Counted from the stretch's first letter, positions 1-7,090 are shown. The stretch is DNA of 8,459 nucleotides from Anaerosporobacter sp031551385 (GCF_031551385.1 NZ_JAVBNS010000139.1:1-8459); one strand, 5' to 3'. Notes: generated by a model from the sequence alone, not told the origin. Made by a program: numbers and translations.

Positions 1-1355
1 TATGGAGAAAGGCAATTGGATCGCAACGTCATATGAAGGTAATATGGAATATTGGCTTTCGTGGACAAGGCGATTGCCCATTTTGGGACAATGATCCACA
101 ATATGATACGCCAGAATCCCGTGGCAAATTAATGAGTGAATTAATTATGTTACAGTATAATATGGTGAAGCAGTATATACCAGAGGCTATATGTTGTACT
201 AATTTATATGGAGAAACAATGGAGTTGTATAACGATGGTTATCTTGAACTTCCAAATGATATAATAAAGATTTGGGCAGACAATGGTTATGGAAAGATGG
301 TTACACGACGCCAGAATAATCATAATCCAAGAATCCCTTCCCTTCCTGTTAGAGAAAAAGAAAATCGTCATGGCGTATATTATCATGTGTCTTTTTATGA
401 TTTGCAGGCGGCGAATCACATTACCATGTTACCAAATTCATTAGAGTTTATAAGACAGGAACTAAATGAGTTGATTTCACATGAAGTAAAAGATTTCTGG
501 ATTATAAATTGCTCGAATGTAAAACCACATGTATATCTTTTAGATTATATTGCGAGTGCTTGGAAAAATGGAGATATCGAGGTTGAGGAACACAGAGAAC
601 AATATATTGGCGAGTATTATGGACAGCAAAATGTGAAATTAATATCGCAATGTTTTGAGGATTATCCGAGATATGCTTTACCATTTGGAAAACATGAAGA
701 CGAACATGCAGGAGAACAATTTTCTAATCATGTTATGAGAATACTGATTTCTCAGTTTATGAGAAATAAACACGAGAGAACCGAAGATCTCTTATGGGCA
801 ACACAGGCAGAGTCATTGAAAGAACAAATCGAATGGTATAAAGAATTATGCCAAAATGCTTATTTAGGATATGAAGAATATTTAAAAAAATCTGAAGAGG
901 TAGCTATAAAACTATTTGAAAGTGAAAGAAGGTTGTTTGAGGATTCCTTACTTTTACAAGTTAAGATTCATTATTTTTGTTTTTTAGGTGCCAATAAGAT
1001 GTGTGAGTCTCTGCTTGCTGCTTATCAAGGTGAGTTCAAAAAAGCATTCTATTATGCAGGATTAGCAAAAGAAGATTACCAAAAGGCAGACCGTGCAATG
1101 CGAGATTGTGAGCATGGCAAATGGAATAGATTCTATGAAAATGAGTGCTTAACAGATGTGAAGCAGACCGCATGGGTAATTACAGGACTTATGAGCTATA
1201 TAAGAAATCTTGAAGATGGCCCTCATTATTATCAATGGCAGAGAGAATTTCTATATTCGGAAGAAGATCGAAAAGTTATGCTGATTATGAATATGGAAAA
1301 TCATTTAACGGATGAAGAAATATTTGAATTGATGAAAGAAAAATGGGAGTTTTAG
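1..1355 (+). CDS. GH115 xylan alpha-1,2-glucuronidase, 3' part (5' end outside window)
   Basis: Probable glycoside hydrolase family 115 enzyme, which cleaves alpha-1,2-linked (4-O-methyl-)glucuronic acid side chains from xylan. The frame is open from base 3 with no stop before the ATG at 33. The residues before that Met read naturally into the barrel strand WNIGFRGQGDCPFW, so ATG 33 is an internal Met and the gene starts upstream. About 450 residues are visible. The first ~230 look like the second half of the catalytic barrel (GFRGQGD, then DFWIINCSNVKP). The rest is an alpha-helical bundle with RRLFEDSLLLQVKIHYF and a GKWNRFYENECLTDVKQTAW segment typical of GH115. The protein ends shortly after this, with no visible C-terminal beta domain of the kind some GH115 enzymes carry. 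No signal peptide can be judged. It converges on the glucuronate operon and shares its terminator. The family call is from motif memory. Confidence 0.85.
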   Translation, partial: WRKAIGSQRHMKVIWNIGFRGQGDCPFWDNDPQYDTPESRGKLMSELIMLQYNMVKQYIPEAICCTNLYGETMELYNDGYLELPNDIIKIWADNGYGKMVTRRQNNHNPRIPSLPVREKENRHGVYYHVSFYDLQAANHITMLPNSLEFIRQELNELISHEVKDFWIINCSNVKPHVYLLDYIASAWKNGDIEVEEHREQYIGEYYGQQNVKLISQCFEDYPRYALPFGKHEDEHAGEQFSNHVMRILISQFMRNKHERTEDLLWATQAESLKEQIEWYKELCQNAYLGYEEYLKKSEEVAIKLFESERRLFEDSLLLQVKIHYFCFLGANKMCESLLAAYQGEFKKAFYYAGLAKEDYQKADRAMRDCEHGKWNRFYENECLTDVKQTAWVITGLMSYIRNLEDGPHYYQWQREFLYSEEDRKVMLIMNMENHLTDEEIFELMKEKWEF

Positions 1356-1388
1356 AAAGTGACAATTGAATAATTGTGAGAGATAGTA

Positions 1389-1436
1389 AAAATGCAACAC
1401 AGGGAATTATTTATTTGATTCCCTGTGTTGCATTTT
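1389..1436. terminator. Bidirectional intrinsic terminator between GH115 gene and uxaC
   Basis: There is a perfect 19-bp inverted repeat (1389-1407 pairing with 1418-1436) with a 10-nt loop. The stem core is ATGCAACACAGGGAAT and its base is A/T-only. The hairpin therefore ends in a U run on either strand: TTTTATTGTT on + and TTTTTACTATC on -. It lies 34 nt after the GH115 stop and 64 nt after the uxaC stop, the expected place for a terminator serving two convergent units. A smaller ACAATT/AATTGT hairpin (1362-1377) lies just before it and is probably incidental. Confidence 0.9.
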
Positions 1437-1499
1437 ATTGTTATATATAATGATGTTGGGGGACGAAAGGGAGGTTGAGCTTTGTATCATATAAACGAT

Positions 1500-2903
1500 T
1501 TACAAATCCAAATAATTCCTCGCATTATAGTAACATACATTTTGTGTGATTAACTCTAATGATTTCATATCCTCTGGATATTCGCCTCGTTCTACGAAAG
1601 TACCTAACTTGTTACATAGAATTCGTCTAAAGTATTCATGTCTAGGAAAGGATAGAAAGCTTCGGGAGTCTGTTAGCATACCGATAAAAGTGGATAAAAG
1701 ACCTGCTTCGGAAACAACGTCCATTTGGTGTTCCATACCGCGCATATGGTCACAGAACCACCAAGCACTACCAAGTTGAACTTTGCCTTTAATACCAATG
1801 CTATTTGCTTGAAAGTTCCCAGCCATAGTAGCTAACATCTCAGCATCTTTTGGGTTTAGATAGTAGAGAATTGTTTTAGGTAACTGGTCAGTTTCATCCA
1901 TGGCATCTAATAGAGCAGAAAGTTGTGTAGCATAATTAAAGTCATTGAGACTATCAAGTCCAACATTGCTTCCAAGGTTTTTTAAGATTCTAGTAGAGTT
2001 ATTACGAAGTGCTCCGATATGTAACTGCATTACGATTCCATGATTCGCATATTCCTTAGCTAATTCTGTTAGAAGCCAACCACGGTATTTGGCACAATCA
2101 TGATTAGAAATAATAGCACCATTTAATTTATTACGATAAATTGCATCAACCTCTTCATATGTAGTCGGTTCAAAAAAGTTATCTTCAAGACTATGATCAC
2201 TAATGCGACAACCTGCATCGATAAAATAGGAAAGACGGAGTTTTAATGCATCTAAAAGATCAGATATATGGTCTAAAGAGAGATCTGTTACTTCTGAAAG
2301 CTGCTCTATATAGTGAGTGAATCCTTCTTTTTCAATACCGACAGCTAACTCAGGGCGAAACGTAGGGAGGACTTGGATTTCAAAGCCAGTCTCTTTTAGC
2401 TTCTTATGATAAACAAGAGAATCAATCGGATCATCTGTTGTACATAGAGCTTCAATATTTTGCTTGCGTAATAGATTTCGCACAGAATACTGTGAGGATT
2501 GAAGTTTCTCGTTGCATTTGTCCCAGATTTCCTTGGCATTACCAACGGATAATGTCTCGTCGATATCAAAGTAGCGTTTTAATTCCAAATGTGTCCAATG
2601 ATATAAAGGATTACCAATTGCATATTGTATCGTAGTAGTCCAAGCGAGAAACTTTTCAAATGGTTCGGCATTCCCTGTAATGTATTCCTCAGATAGACCA
2701 TTGGCGCGCATAGCGCGCCATTTATAGTGGTCTCCACCTAACCATGCTTCGGAAAGGTTGCGGTAACAATTGTTTTGATAAATCTCTTGTGCACTTAGAT
2801 GATTATGAAAATCGATAATTGGTAGATCTTTTGCATAGCTATGATAGATTTCCTGTGCGATTTTATTATGTAAGATAAAATCATCATGAATAAATGGTTT
2901 CAT
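1500..2903 (-). CDS. uxaC: Glucuronate (uronate) isomerase UxaC
   Basis: This cytoplasmic enzyme isomerises D-glucuronate to D-fructuronate (family members also convert D-galacturonate to D-tagaturonate). The 467 residues match the usual UxaC length (~465-470). It is an amidohydrolase-superfamily barrel. The N-terminal metal motif is visible as DFHNH (D31, H33, H35), followed by the conserved WLGGDHYKWRAMRANG stretch (~54-69), CTTDDP (154-159), QLHIGALRNN (293-302), GSAWWF (378-383) and the late TDSRSF...RHEYFRR block (411-427). The start ATG at 2903 has AAGGAG 8 nt upstream, overlapping the uxuB stop. It is the last gene of uxuA-uxuB-uxaC, 12 nt after uxuB, and is followed by the shared terminator. 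It catalyses the first step of the pathway although it lies last in the operon. No defects are seen. Confidence 0.95.
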   Translation of the reverse strand: MKPFIHDDFILHNKIAQEIYHSYAKDLPIIDFHNHLSAQEIYQNNCYRNLSEAWLGGDHYKWRAMRANGLSEEYITGNAEPFEKFLAWTTTIQYAIGNPLYHWTHLELKRYFDIDETLSVGNAKEIWDKCNEKLQSSQYSVRNLLRKQNIEALCTTDDPIDSLVYHKKLKETGFEIQVLPTFRPELAVGIEKEGFTHYIEQLSEVTDLSLDHISDLLDALKLRLSYFIDAGCRISDHSLEDNFFEPTTYEEVDAIYRNKLNGAIISNHDCAKYRGWLLTELAKEYANHGIVMQLHIGALRNNSTRILKNLGSNVGLDSLNDFNYATQLSALLDAMDETDQLPKTILYYLNPKDAEMLATMAGNFQANSIGIKGKVQLGSAWWFCDHMRGMEHQMDVVSEAGLLSTFIGMLTDSRSFLSFPRHEYFRRILCNKLGTFVERGEYPEDMKSLELITQNVCYYNARNYLDL

Positions 2904-2911
2904 TTGAGAGT

Positions 2912-2918
2912 CTCCTTA
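2912..2918 (-). promoter_or_regulatory. uxaC ribosome binding site overlapping the uxuB stop codon
   Basis: On the minus strand the sequence is TAAGGAG, followed 8 nt later by the uxaC ATG. The TAA is the uxuB stop codon, so a ribosome terminating on uxuB sits on the uxaC Shine-Dalgarno. This fixes the uxaC start and suggests translational coupling. Confidence 0.75.
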
Positions 2919-4526
2919 TACATATCGTTCTAGTGCCTTATGTACAGCACCGATTCCTGTTATCATTTCACTAAAGTAATCACATACGAGAGAAGCTAGA
3001 TTCATATCGTAAAGATTGACACCGAATATCGATTCATTTGACAGAATAGGTTTTAGTGTATCTGCTACATTCACAGAATCACCAAGTTTAATGTTTGCAA
3101 CATAAGGGCACAACTCGTCAAGAAGAGGGTCTGGACTTAATGTAAATGGATTACCGTTATCATCAATTGCCATAAGATAACGCAACCAGCCAGCAAATAC
3201 AAGTGGAATAAGTTTCAAATCCTTCGTATCGAGAGTTTCACAAGCATGATATGCTTTAATTGTTTCACCAAAACGGATTGCAAGTTTCTGAGAAGTATCT
3301 GTTGCAATACGCTGTGGAGTATCTGGCATAAATGGATTAGGAATTCGTGTGTTTAAAACAGTATCAATAAACTCTTTTGGGTTAATAATACTAGGGTCTA
3401 CAACAACAGGAAGACCTTCTTCGTATCCAATACCTTCTACGAGCTTTTTCAAAGTTTTATTTTGCAGCTCCTTTGAAATCAAATCGTAGTCAAGAAGACA
3501 ACCAAATACAGCAAGTGCAGTGTGGAGAGGGTTTAAACAAGTACAAACCTTCATCTTTTCTACTTTATCAACAGTAGCTCTGTCAGTAAACATAACGCCA
3601 CCGCTTTCAAGATTAGGGCGACCATTTGGAAATGTATCTTCAATTACTAGATACTCGCATTCCTCCGCATTTACAAATGGTGCTACATACGTGTGTTTAC
3701 TAGTAACAAGTGGTTGCAGACCTTCAATACCATCTTTGGTAAGAAGCTCTTCAACAGAAGAGTCTGGACGAGGTGTGATTTTATCAATCATAGACCAAGG
3801 AAAGCTAACTTTTTCTGGGGTGTTCACATAATCTACAAAGTTATTTTCAACAAGTCCTTTTTCGCTCCATTCTTTTGCAAAGGCATGAATGGCTTCGTAT
3901 AGTTTTGTTCCGTTATGAGAACAGTTGTCCATACTAACGAAAGCGATTGGCTTTTGACCAGAGCAGAAACGTGTATATAGGAGTGATGCAATTTTACCAA
4001 TATAACTTTCTGGTTTTATAGGACCATTTTTCATGTCGCTTTCTACAAGCGAAAGAAGCTGACCTTTTCCATCAACTAGGCTATAGCCTTTCTCGGTAAT
4101 CGTGAAGCTGGCGATTTGCAAGGAATCTTTTTGAAAGATTTCCTTTAAGCGATTAAAATCAGTTGTATTATCAGAATCTAAGGTTAGGGATTCTGTAATA
4201 CTTCCAACAACAGTTTTTGCAACCGTTCCATCTGCTTTTAATGTAGCTAAGATGCTGTAGTCATCATGAGGCTGATTTATCTTTTCAATGATTTCATAAT
4301 CATAACCTTCTGCAACGATAAGACCTCGGTCGAGTGTTTTTGAGTTTAGAAGATTTTCCACTACATTTGCCTGAAATGCACGAAAGATATTGCCAGAGCC
4401 AAAATGAATCCAGTAAGGATTTTCTTTTGTTTTCGCAGCTACTTCATCACGATTATATTGTGGAAGAGTATAGCCTTTTTCCAGCCATGTAGAGCGGTTT
4501 TCTAATCCTTTATTATTTAGTTCCAT
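2916..4526 (-). CDS. uxuB: Fructuronate reductase / D-mannonate oxidoreductase (mannitol dehydrogenase family)
   Basis: Probable NAD(H)-dependent reduction of D-fructuronate to D-mannonate, the second step of glucuronate catabolism. It is a 536-residue polyol-specific long-chain dehydrogenase. The N-terminal dinucleotide-binding segment is HFGSGNIFRAFQA (41-53), and the family signature appears as SMIDKITPRPD (245-255), corresponding to the usual DRI(T/S)P. The catalytic cluster is probably K326...N332...H335 in KMKVCTCLNPLHTALA. Further conserved features are SMDNCSHNG (198-206) and LVFAGWLRYL (442-451). It is about 50 residues longer than E. coli UxuB (486 aa), as I recall for a clostridial/Thermotoga-type subgroup. 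Tagaturonate reductase (UxaB) is the main alternative. Sitting between uxuA and uxaC favours UxuB. The start at 4526 lies 1 nt after the uxuA stop, with AAAGGAG 9 nt upstream. Confidence 0.88.
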   Translation of the reverse strand: MELNNKGLENRSTWLEKGYTLPQYNRDEVAAKTKENPYWIHFGSGNIFRAFQANVVENLLNSKTLDRGLIVAEGYDYEIIEKINQPHDDYSILATLKADGTVAKTVVGSITESLTLDSDNTTDFNRLKEIFQKDSLQIASFTITEKGYSLVDGKGQLLSLVESDMKNGPIKPESYIGKIASLLYTRFCSGQKPIAFVSMDNCSHNGTKLYEAIHAFAKEWSEKGLVENNFVDYVNTPEKVSFPWSMIDKITPRPDSSVEELLTKDGIEGLQPLVTSKHTYVAPFVNAEECEYLVIEDTFPNGRPNLESGGVMFTDRATVDKVEKMKVCTCLNPLHTALAVFGCLLDYDLISKELQNKTLKKLVEGIGYEEGLPVVVDPSIINPKEFIDTVLNTRIPNPFMPDTPQRIATDTSQKLAIRFGETIKAYHACETLDTKDLKLIPLVFAGWLRYLMAIDDNGNPFTLSPDPLLDELCPYVANIKLGDSVNVADTLKPILSNESIFGVNLYDMNLASLVCDYFSEMITGIGAVHKALERYV

Positions 4527-4527
4527 G

Positions 4528-5595
4528 TTATTTCGCTCCTTTCACAATCGCTTCCCATAGTCCGTTTAGATAGGTAGCGCCAAGAGCACGGTCATATAAT
4601 CCATATCCAGGCATTGCGACTTCATCCCATATCATACGACCGTGGTCTGGACGTATTGGCCCAGTAAAGCCAATTTCATAGAGTGCTTTCATAATTTCAT
4701 ACATGTCAAATGTTCCATCTGAAGAAAGATGTGCTGATTCCTCAAAGTCCGTAGGGCTATTGAATTTTAGATTTCTTACATGGGCGAAATGGATACGTCC
4801 TTTTAAAGCACGAATCATAGCAGGTAGATTGTTTTCTAAGTTCGTTCCATAAGAACCAGAGCAGAATGTAACACCATTATGAGGGTTATCAACCATGTTC
4901 ATCATGCGTAAGATGTTGGTTTGATTTATAATAATTCTTGGTAGACCAAACACACTCCAAGCAGGGTCGTCAGGATGAATTGCCATATTGATGTCGTATT
5001 TATCACAGACAGGCATAATTCGCTCAAGAAAATATTTTAGATTATCAAATAGTTTTTCTTCATCAATATCTTGATACATTGCAAACAATTCTTTGATGTT
5101 TTTCATTCGTTCCGGTTCCCAGCCGGGCATAATCATTCCGTTGGAATCTCCTGCAATAGAATTAAACATTTCCTCTGGCTTTAGTGCATCAACAGTTTCC
5201 TGTGAATACGCTAATACCGTTGAACCATCAGGACGTACTCTCGCAAGTTCCGTTCTTGTCCAATCAAATACAGGCATGAAATTATAGCAAACGAGATGAA
5301 TATCTTCTTTCCCAAGATTCTCTAATGTCTGAATATAGTTATCAATATAGAAGTCACGGTCTTCTGAACCTGTTTTTATTGCATCATGTATATTTACACT
5401 CTCAATACCAGAGATATGTAGTCCAGAAGCTTTGACTTCTGCTTTCATCTCACGAATTCTTTCCTGACTCCATACTTCTCCAGGTGTAGTATCATATAAT
5501 GTTGTAATTACTCCAGTAACGCCAGGTATTTGGCGGATTTGTTTTAATGTAACCGTATCGAATTTTGAACCATACCATCTCAATGTCATTTCCAT
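4528..5595 (-). CDS. uxuA: Mannonate dehydratase UxuA
   Basis: This enzyme dehydrates D-mannonate to 2-keto-3-deoxy-D-gluconate, the third step of glucuronate catabolism, in the cytoplasm. It has 355 residues, typical of the Gram-positive form (E. coli UxuA is 394). It is a TIM-barrel protein of the xylose-isomerase-like group. The expected metal ligands are all present: H207 in AIHPDDP, C245 in FCSGS, H272 in HFAHVRN and D317 in RPDHGR. The N-terminal MTLRWYG and CYNFMPVFDWTRT (103-115) are also characteristic. The start at 5595 is chosen because AAAGGA (5606-5611) sits about 10 nt upstream. The Met two codons later is a less likely alternative. It is the first gene of the operon, with a TATAAT box ~45 nt upstream, and is divergent from the AraC-type regulator. 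Nothing is missing. Confidence 0.96.
   Translation of the reverse strand: MEMTLRWYGSKFDTVTLKQIRQIPGVTGVITTLYDTTPGEVWSQERIREMKAEVKASGLHISGIESVNIHDAIKTGSEDRDFYIDNYIQTLENLGKEDIHLVCYNFMPVFDWTRTELARVRPDGSTVLAYSQETVDALKPEEMFNSIAGDSNGMIMPGWEPERMKNIKELFAMYQDIDEEKLFDNLKYFLERIMPVCDKYDINMAIHPDDPAWSVFGLPRIIINQTNILRMMNMVDNPHNGVTFCSGSYGTNLENNLPAMIRALKGRIHFAHVRNLKFNSPTDFEESAHLSSDGTFDMYEIMKALYEIGFTGPIRPDHGRMIWDEVAMPGYGLYDRALGATYLNGLWEAIVKGAK
4536..4542 (-). promoter_or_regulatory. uxuB ribosome binding site inside the 3' end of uxuA
   Basis: AAAGGAG on the minus strand lies within the last codons of uxuA, 9 nt before the uxuB ATG. Only one base separates the uxuA TAA from that ATG, so coupled translation is likely. 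The arrangement also fixes the uxuB start. Confidence 0.75.
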
Positions 5596-5640
5596 AATTT
5601 TTATTTCCTTTCTTGAAAAGATAATGTTTTGTTACTTTTA

Positions 5641-5669
5641 ATTATAGAGGGAATAGAAAAAAATCATAT
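5641..5669 (-). promoter_or_regulatory. Probable uxuA-uxuB-uxaC promoter (-10 box, weak -35)
   Basis: A perfect TATAAT lies at 5641-5646 on the minus strand. It would give a leader of about 38 nt before uxuA. At 17-bp spacing the -35 position (5664-5669) reads ATATGA, far from TTGACA. The spacer contains a run of seven T. A strong -10 with a poor -35 fits an activator-dependent promoter, in line with the divergent AraC-family gene, but this is inference. I saw no convincing catabolite-repression (cre) site upstream. Confidence 0.45.
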
Positions 5670-5724
5670 TGATAGACTTGTTGTTCACATTGTAAAAGTT
5701 GCGGTTTGATGGTATGATTGGTGT

Positions 5725-6019
5725 GTAGAATGCAAAACTTGGGGACACTTTCAAAGCGTATTCGCTGATGGTCTCTAAGACAAAACACGCTACACACCTA
5801 AGAACTTCTAAGTGTGTACGGAGAAAGTATTGGGAGCGATACGGAAAAGCCCTCGATTCGGCATCCTGCCTCAGCTCAGGCTGGCTCGGCGTCCATGCCT
5901 CGCCTTCCTAGGTTGTCGATGTACACACTAAGAAGTACTATAGGTGTTTCGCTATCGTTTTTTACTTAGAGACCATCAGCGAATACGCAGGGAGAGGTTA
6001 CGAAGTTTTGCATAGCTAC
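5725..6019. repeat. Long imperfect inverted-repeat element (~295 bp) with GC-rich core
   Basis: Nested complementary arms are visible. GTAG 5725-5728 pairs with 6016-6019. The 11 bp at 5730-5740 (ATGCAAAACTT) pair perfectly with 6003-6013. A perfect 24-bp pair follows at 5756-5779 with 5965-5988. An imperfect ~26-bp pair (5794-5819 with 5921-5947) ends in GTGTGTAC/GTACACAC. Non-pairing internal loops separate these blocks. The core (5851-5910) has 39 G+C in 60 bases against an AT-rich surrounding, and carries two near-copies of a TCGGC-type motif. There is no convincing ORF. It lies between divergent uxuA and araC. It could be a MITE-like non-autonomous mobile element, an extended palindromic intergenic repeat, or a large structured RNA. 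No clear target-site duplication is seen; a TAG on each side is too short to count. Confidence 0.8.
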
Positions 6020-6085
6020 GTTGTTGATACACAAGTACAGGTAAGTTGATGAATGAATAGTTCCTAGTTTTCATTGGCAATATTA

Positions 6086-6114
6086 TTATTAATTTTTGAA
6101 AAGCAAATTATAAT
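6086..6114 (+). promoter_or_regulatory. Candidate araC-gene promoter
   Basis: TATAAT at 6109-6114 lies 75 nt before the regulator ATG. At 17-bp spacing the -35 position is TTATTA (6086-6091), a poor match. A closer TTGAAA (6096-6101) is only 7 nt from the -10 and cannot be its partner. The site lies just to the right of the inverted-repeat element, so transcripts from it would not include the element. Confidence 0.35.
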
Positions 6115-6147
6115 GGTAAGTAAAAGATATCTAATTTTCTATTAAAT

Positions 6148-6162
6148 TTTTGACAATCAAAA
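6148..6162. promoter_or_regulatory. Operator-like palindrome in the araC-gene leader
   Basis: TTTTGA-CAA-TCAAAA is a perfect 6-bp inverted repeat with a 3-nt spacer. It ends 15 nt before the AGGAGG ribosome site (6178-6183) of the regulator gene. It also contains TTGACA (6150-6155), which has no -10 box at usable spacing. The position downstream of the candidate start site could suit autoregulation. The function is not shown by the sequence, and AT-rich palindromes arise easily here. Confidence 0.3.
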
Positions 6163-6189
6163 CTAATAAAATCCGAGAGGAGGAGCAAG

Positions 6190-7065
6190 ATGAAAAAAAA
6201 CCTAAGAACAGAATTTACAAGAAGACAATATATGCTTTCCAAGGATTTTGAAATCTATTATTATAATGATCGTAATCTTATGCAAGTAAAACCGCATACG
6301 CATAATTATTATGAGTTTTATTTCTTCTTAGAAGGGGAGGTTTCAATTAAAATAGAAGAGGAAACATATGCTTTGAAAGCAGGTGATATTGTATTGATTC
6401 CTCCGAATGTTTATCATCATGCGATTATTCATGATAAGAGTAAGCCTTATCGACGTTTTGTGCTCTGGATTAGTAAAGAGTATTGTGAACAGCTTATGGA
6501 GATGTCAATAGATTATGTGTATTTGATGCAGTATGTTTCAATTTCCAAAGAATATATATTTCATAACGATATTATAACATTTAACACGATACAAGCGAAA
6601 GTTTTTCAGCTTGTGGAAGAGATTCAAGGGGAACGATTCGGAAAGAATATTAAAATTACGTTGAGTATAAATGATTTAATTCTTCATTTGAATCGAATTG
6701 TGTATGAATGGAAGCAGGAAAGGCGTTTAATAGAAGGTCAGAATTTATATCAGAATTTGATTTACTATATTGATGAGCATCTTGATGAAAAGCTTACTCT
6801 TGATACATTGGCGAAGGAGTTTTTTATAAGCAAGTACCACATTGCACATATCTTTAAAGACAATATGGGATTGTCTATTCATCAATATATTTTGAAAAAA
6901 AGATTACTGGCATGTAAGGAAGCTATGTTTGGAAATGAAAGTATTAGTGAAATATATTTGTTATTTGGATTTAAAGATTATTCAAGTTTTTATCGAGCAT
7001 TTAAAAAAGAATTTGGAGTTTCGCCAAAAGAGTTTAAAGAAATGAAAATGCATGAAAATGTATAG
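6190..7065 (+). CDS. AraC-family transcriptional regulator with cupin sensor domain
   Basis: This is a 291-residue DNA-binding regulator. The N-terminal cupin domain (~25-95) has PHTHNYYEFYFFLEGEVSI, with H36, H38 and E42 in the usual metal/ligand-pocket positions, and ends its core at IPPNVYHHA (70-78). The C-terminal AraC/XylS domain (~185-285) has two helix-turn-helix units: LTLDTLAKEFFISKYHIAHI (202-221) and the second around SISEIYLLFGFKDYSSFYRAF (251-271), followed by the GVSPKEF signature. Length is normal for the family and there is no signal peptide. The start is supported by AGGAGG (6178-6183), 6 nt before the ATG. It is divergent from uxuA-uxuB-uxaC, so it probably activates that operon in response to a uronate or an aldobiuronic product. 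The ligand cannot be read from sequence. Confidence 0.9.
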   Translation: MKKNLRTEFTRRQYMLSKDFEIYYYNDRNLMQVKPHTHNYYEFYFFLEGEVSIKIEEETYALKAGDIVLIPPNVYHHAIIHDKSKPYRRFVLWISKEYCEQLMEMSIDYVYLMQYVSISKEYIFHNDIITFNTIQAKVFQLVEEIQGERFGKNIKITLSINDLILHLNRIVYEWKQERRLIEGQNLYQNLIYYIDEHLDEKLTLDTLAKEFFISKYHIAHIFKDNMGLSIHQYILKKRLLACKEAMFGNESISEIYLLFGFKDYSSFYRAFKKEFGVSPKEFKEMKMHENV

Positions 7066-7090
7066 TTTTTTGAAAAGCTGGTAAACTATA
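7061..7090 (+). terminator. Weak hairpin over the regulator stop codon (poor terminator)
   Basis: TATAGTTT (7061-7068) and AAACTATA (7083-7090) form a perfect 8-bp stem around the stop codon, with a 14-nt loop. It is A/T-dominated and is followed by GTGAAGTAGG rather than a U run, so it does not look like an efficient intrinsic terminator. No better candidate is seen before ppdK, so read-through from the regulator gene is possible. Confidence 0.25.

Noticed and set aside
33..35. ATG at 33 as the true start of the first gene
   Set aside because: The frame is open to the window edge, no ribosome site precedes it, and the protein would start in the middle of a GH115 barrel strand.
26..37. ACGTCATATGAA shared with 7679-7690, both copies preceded by GCAATTG a few bases earlier
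   Set aside because: The left copy is GH115 coding sequence fixed by its protein, the spacing between the two words differs (7 versus 2 nt), and nothing else aligns. I treat it as coincidence, not a repeat or attachment site.
204..684. Two minus-strand frames of 71 and 60 codons opposite the GH115 gene
   Set aside because: Both are shadows of the GH115 coding frame, with low-complexity or unnatural translations and no start signals.
1546..1779. Open frame of 77 codons on the + strand, antisense to uxaC
   Set aside because: It is a shadow of uxaC, whose conserved 3' motifs are on the other strand. There is no ribosome site and no recognisable protein character.
3520..3831. Open frame of 103 codons on the + strand, antisense to uxuB
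   Set aside because: It lies wholly inside the strongly supported uxuB gene, its translation resembles no family I know, and it has no convincing ribosome site.
5725..6019. Retron-type or T-box RNA, or a CRISPR-like unit, as explanation of the inverted-repeat element
   Set aside because: There is no reverse transcriptase nearby, no T-box sequence and no aminoacyl-tRNA or amino-acid gene downstream, and no regularly spaced repeats. The general inverted-repeat description is all the sequence supports.
6096..6114. TTGAAA...TATAAT as a promoter pair for the regulator gene
   Set aside because: The two boxes are only 7 nt apart, far below the 16-18 nt needed. Only the TATAAT was kept, as a candidate.
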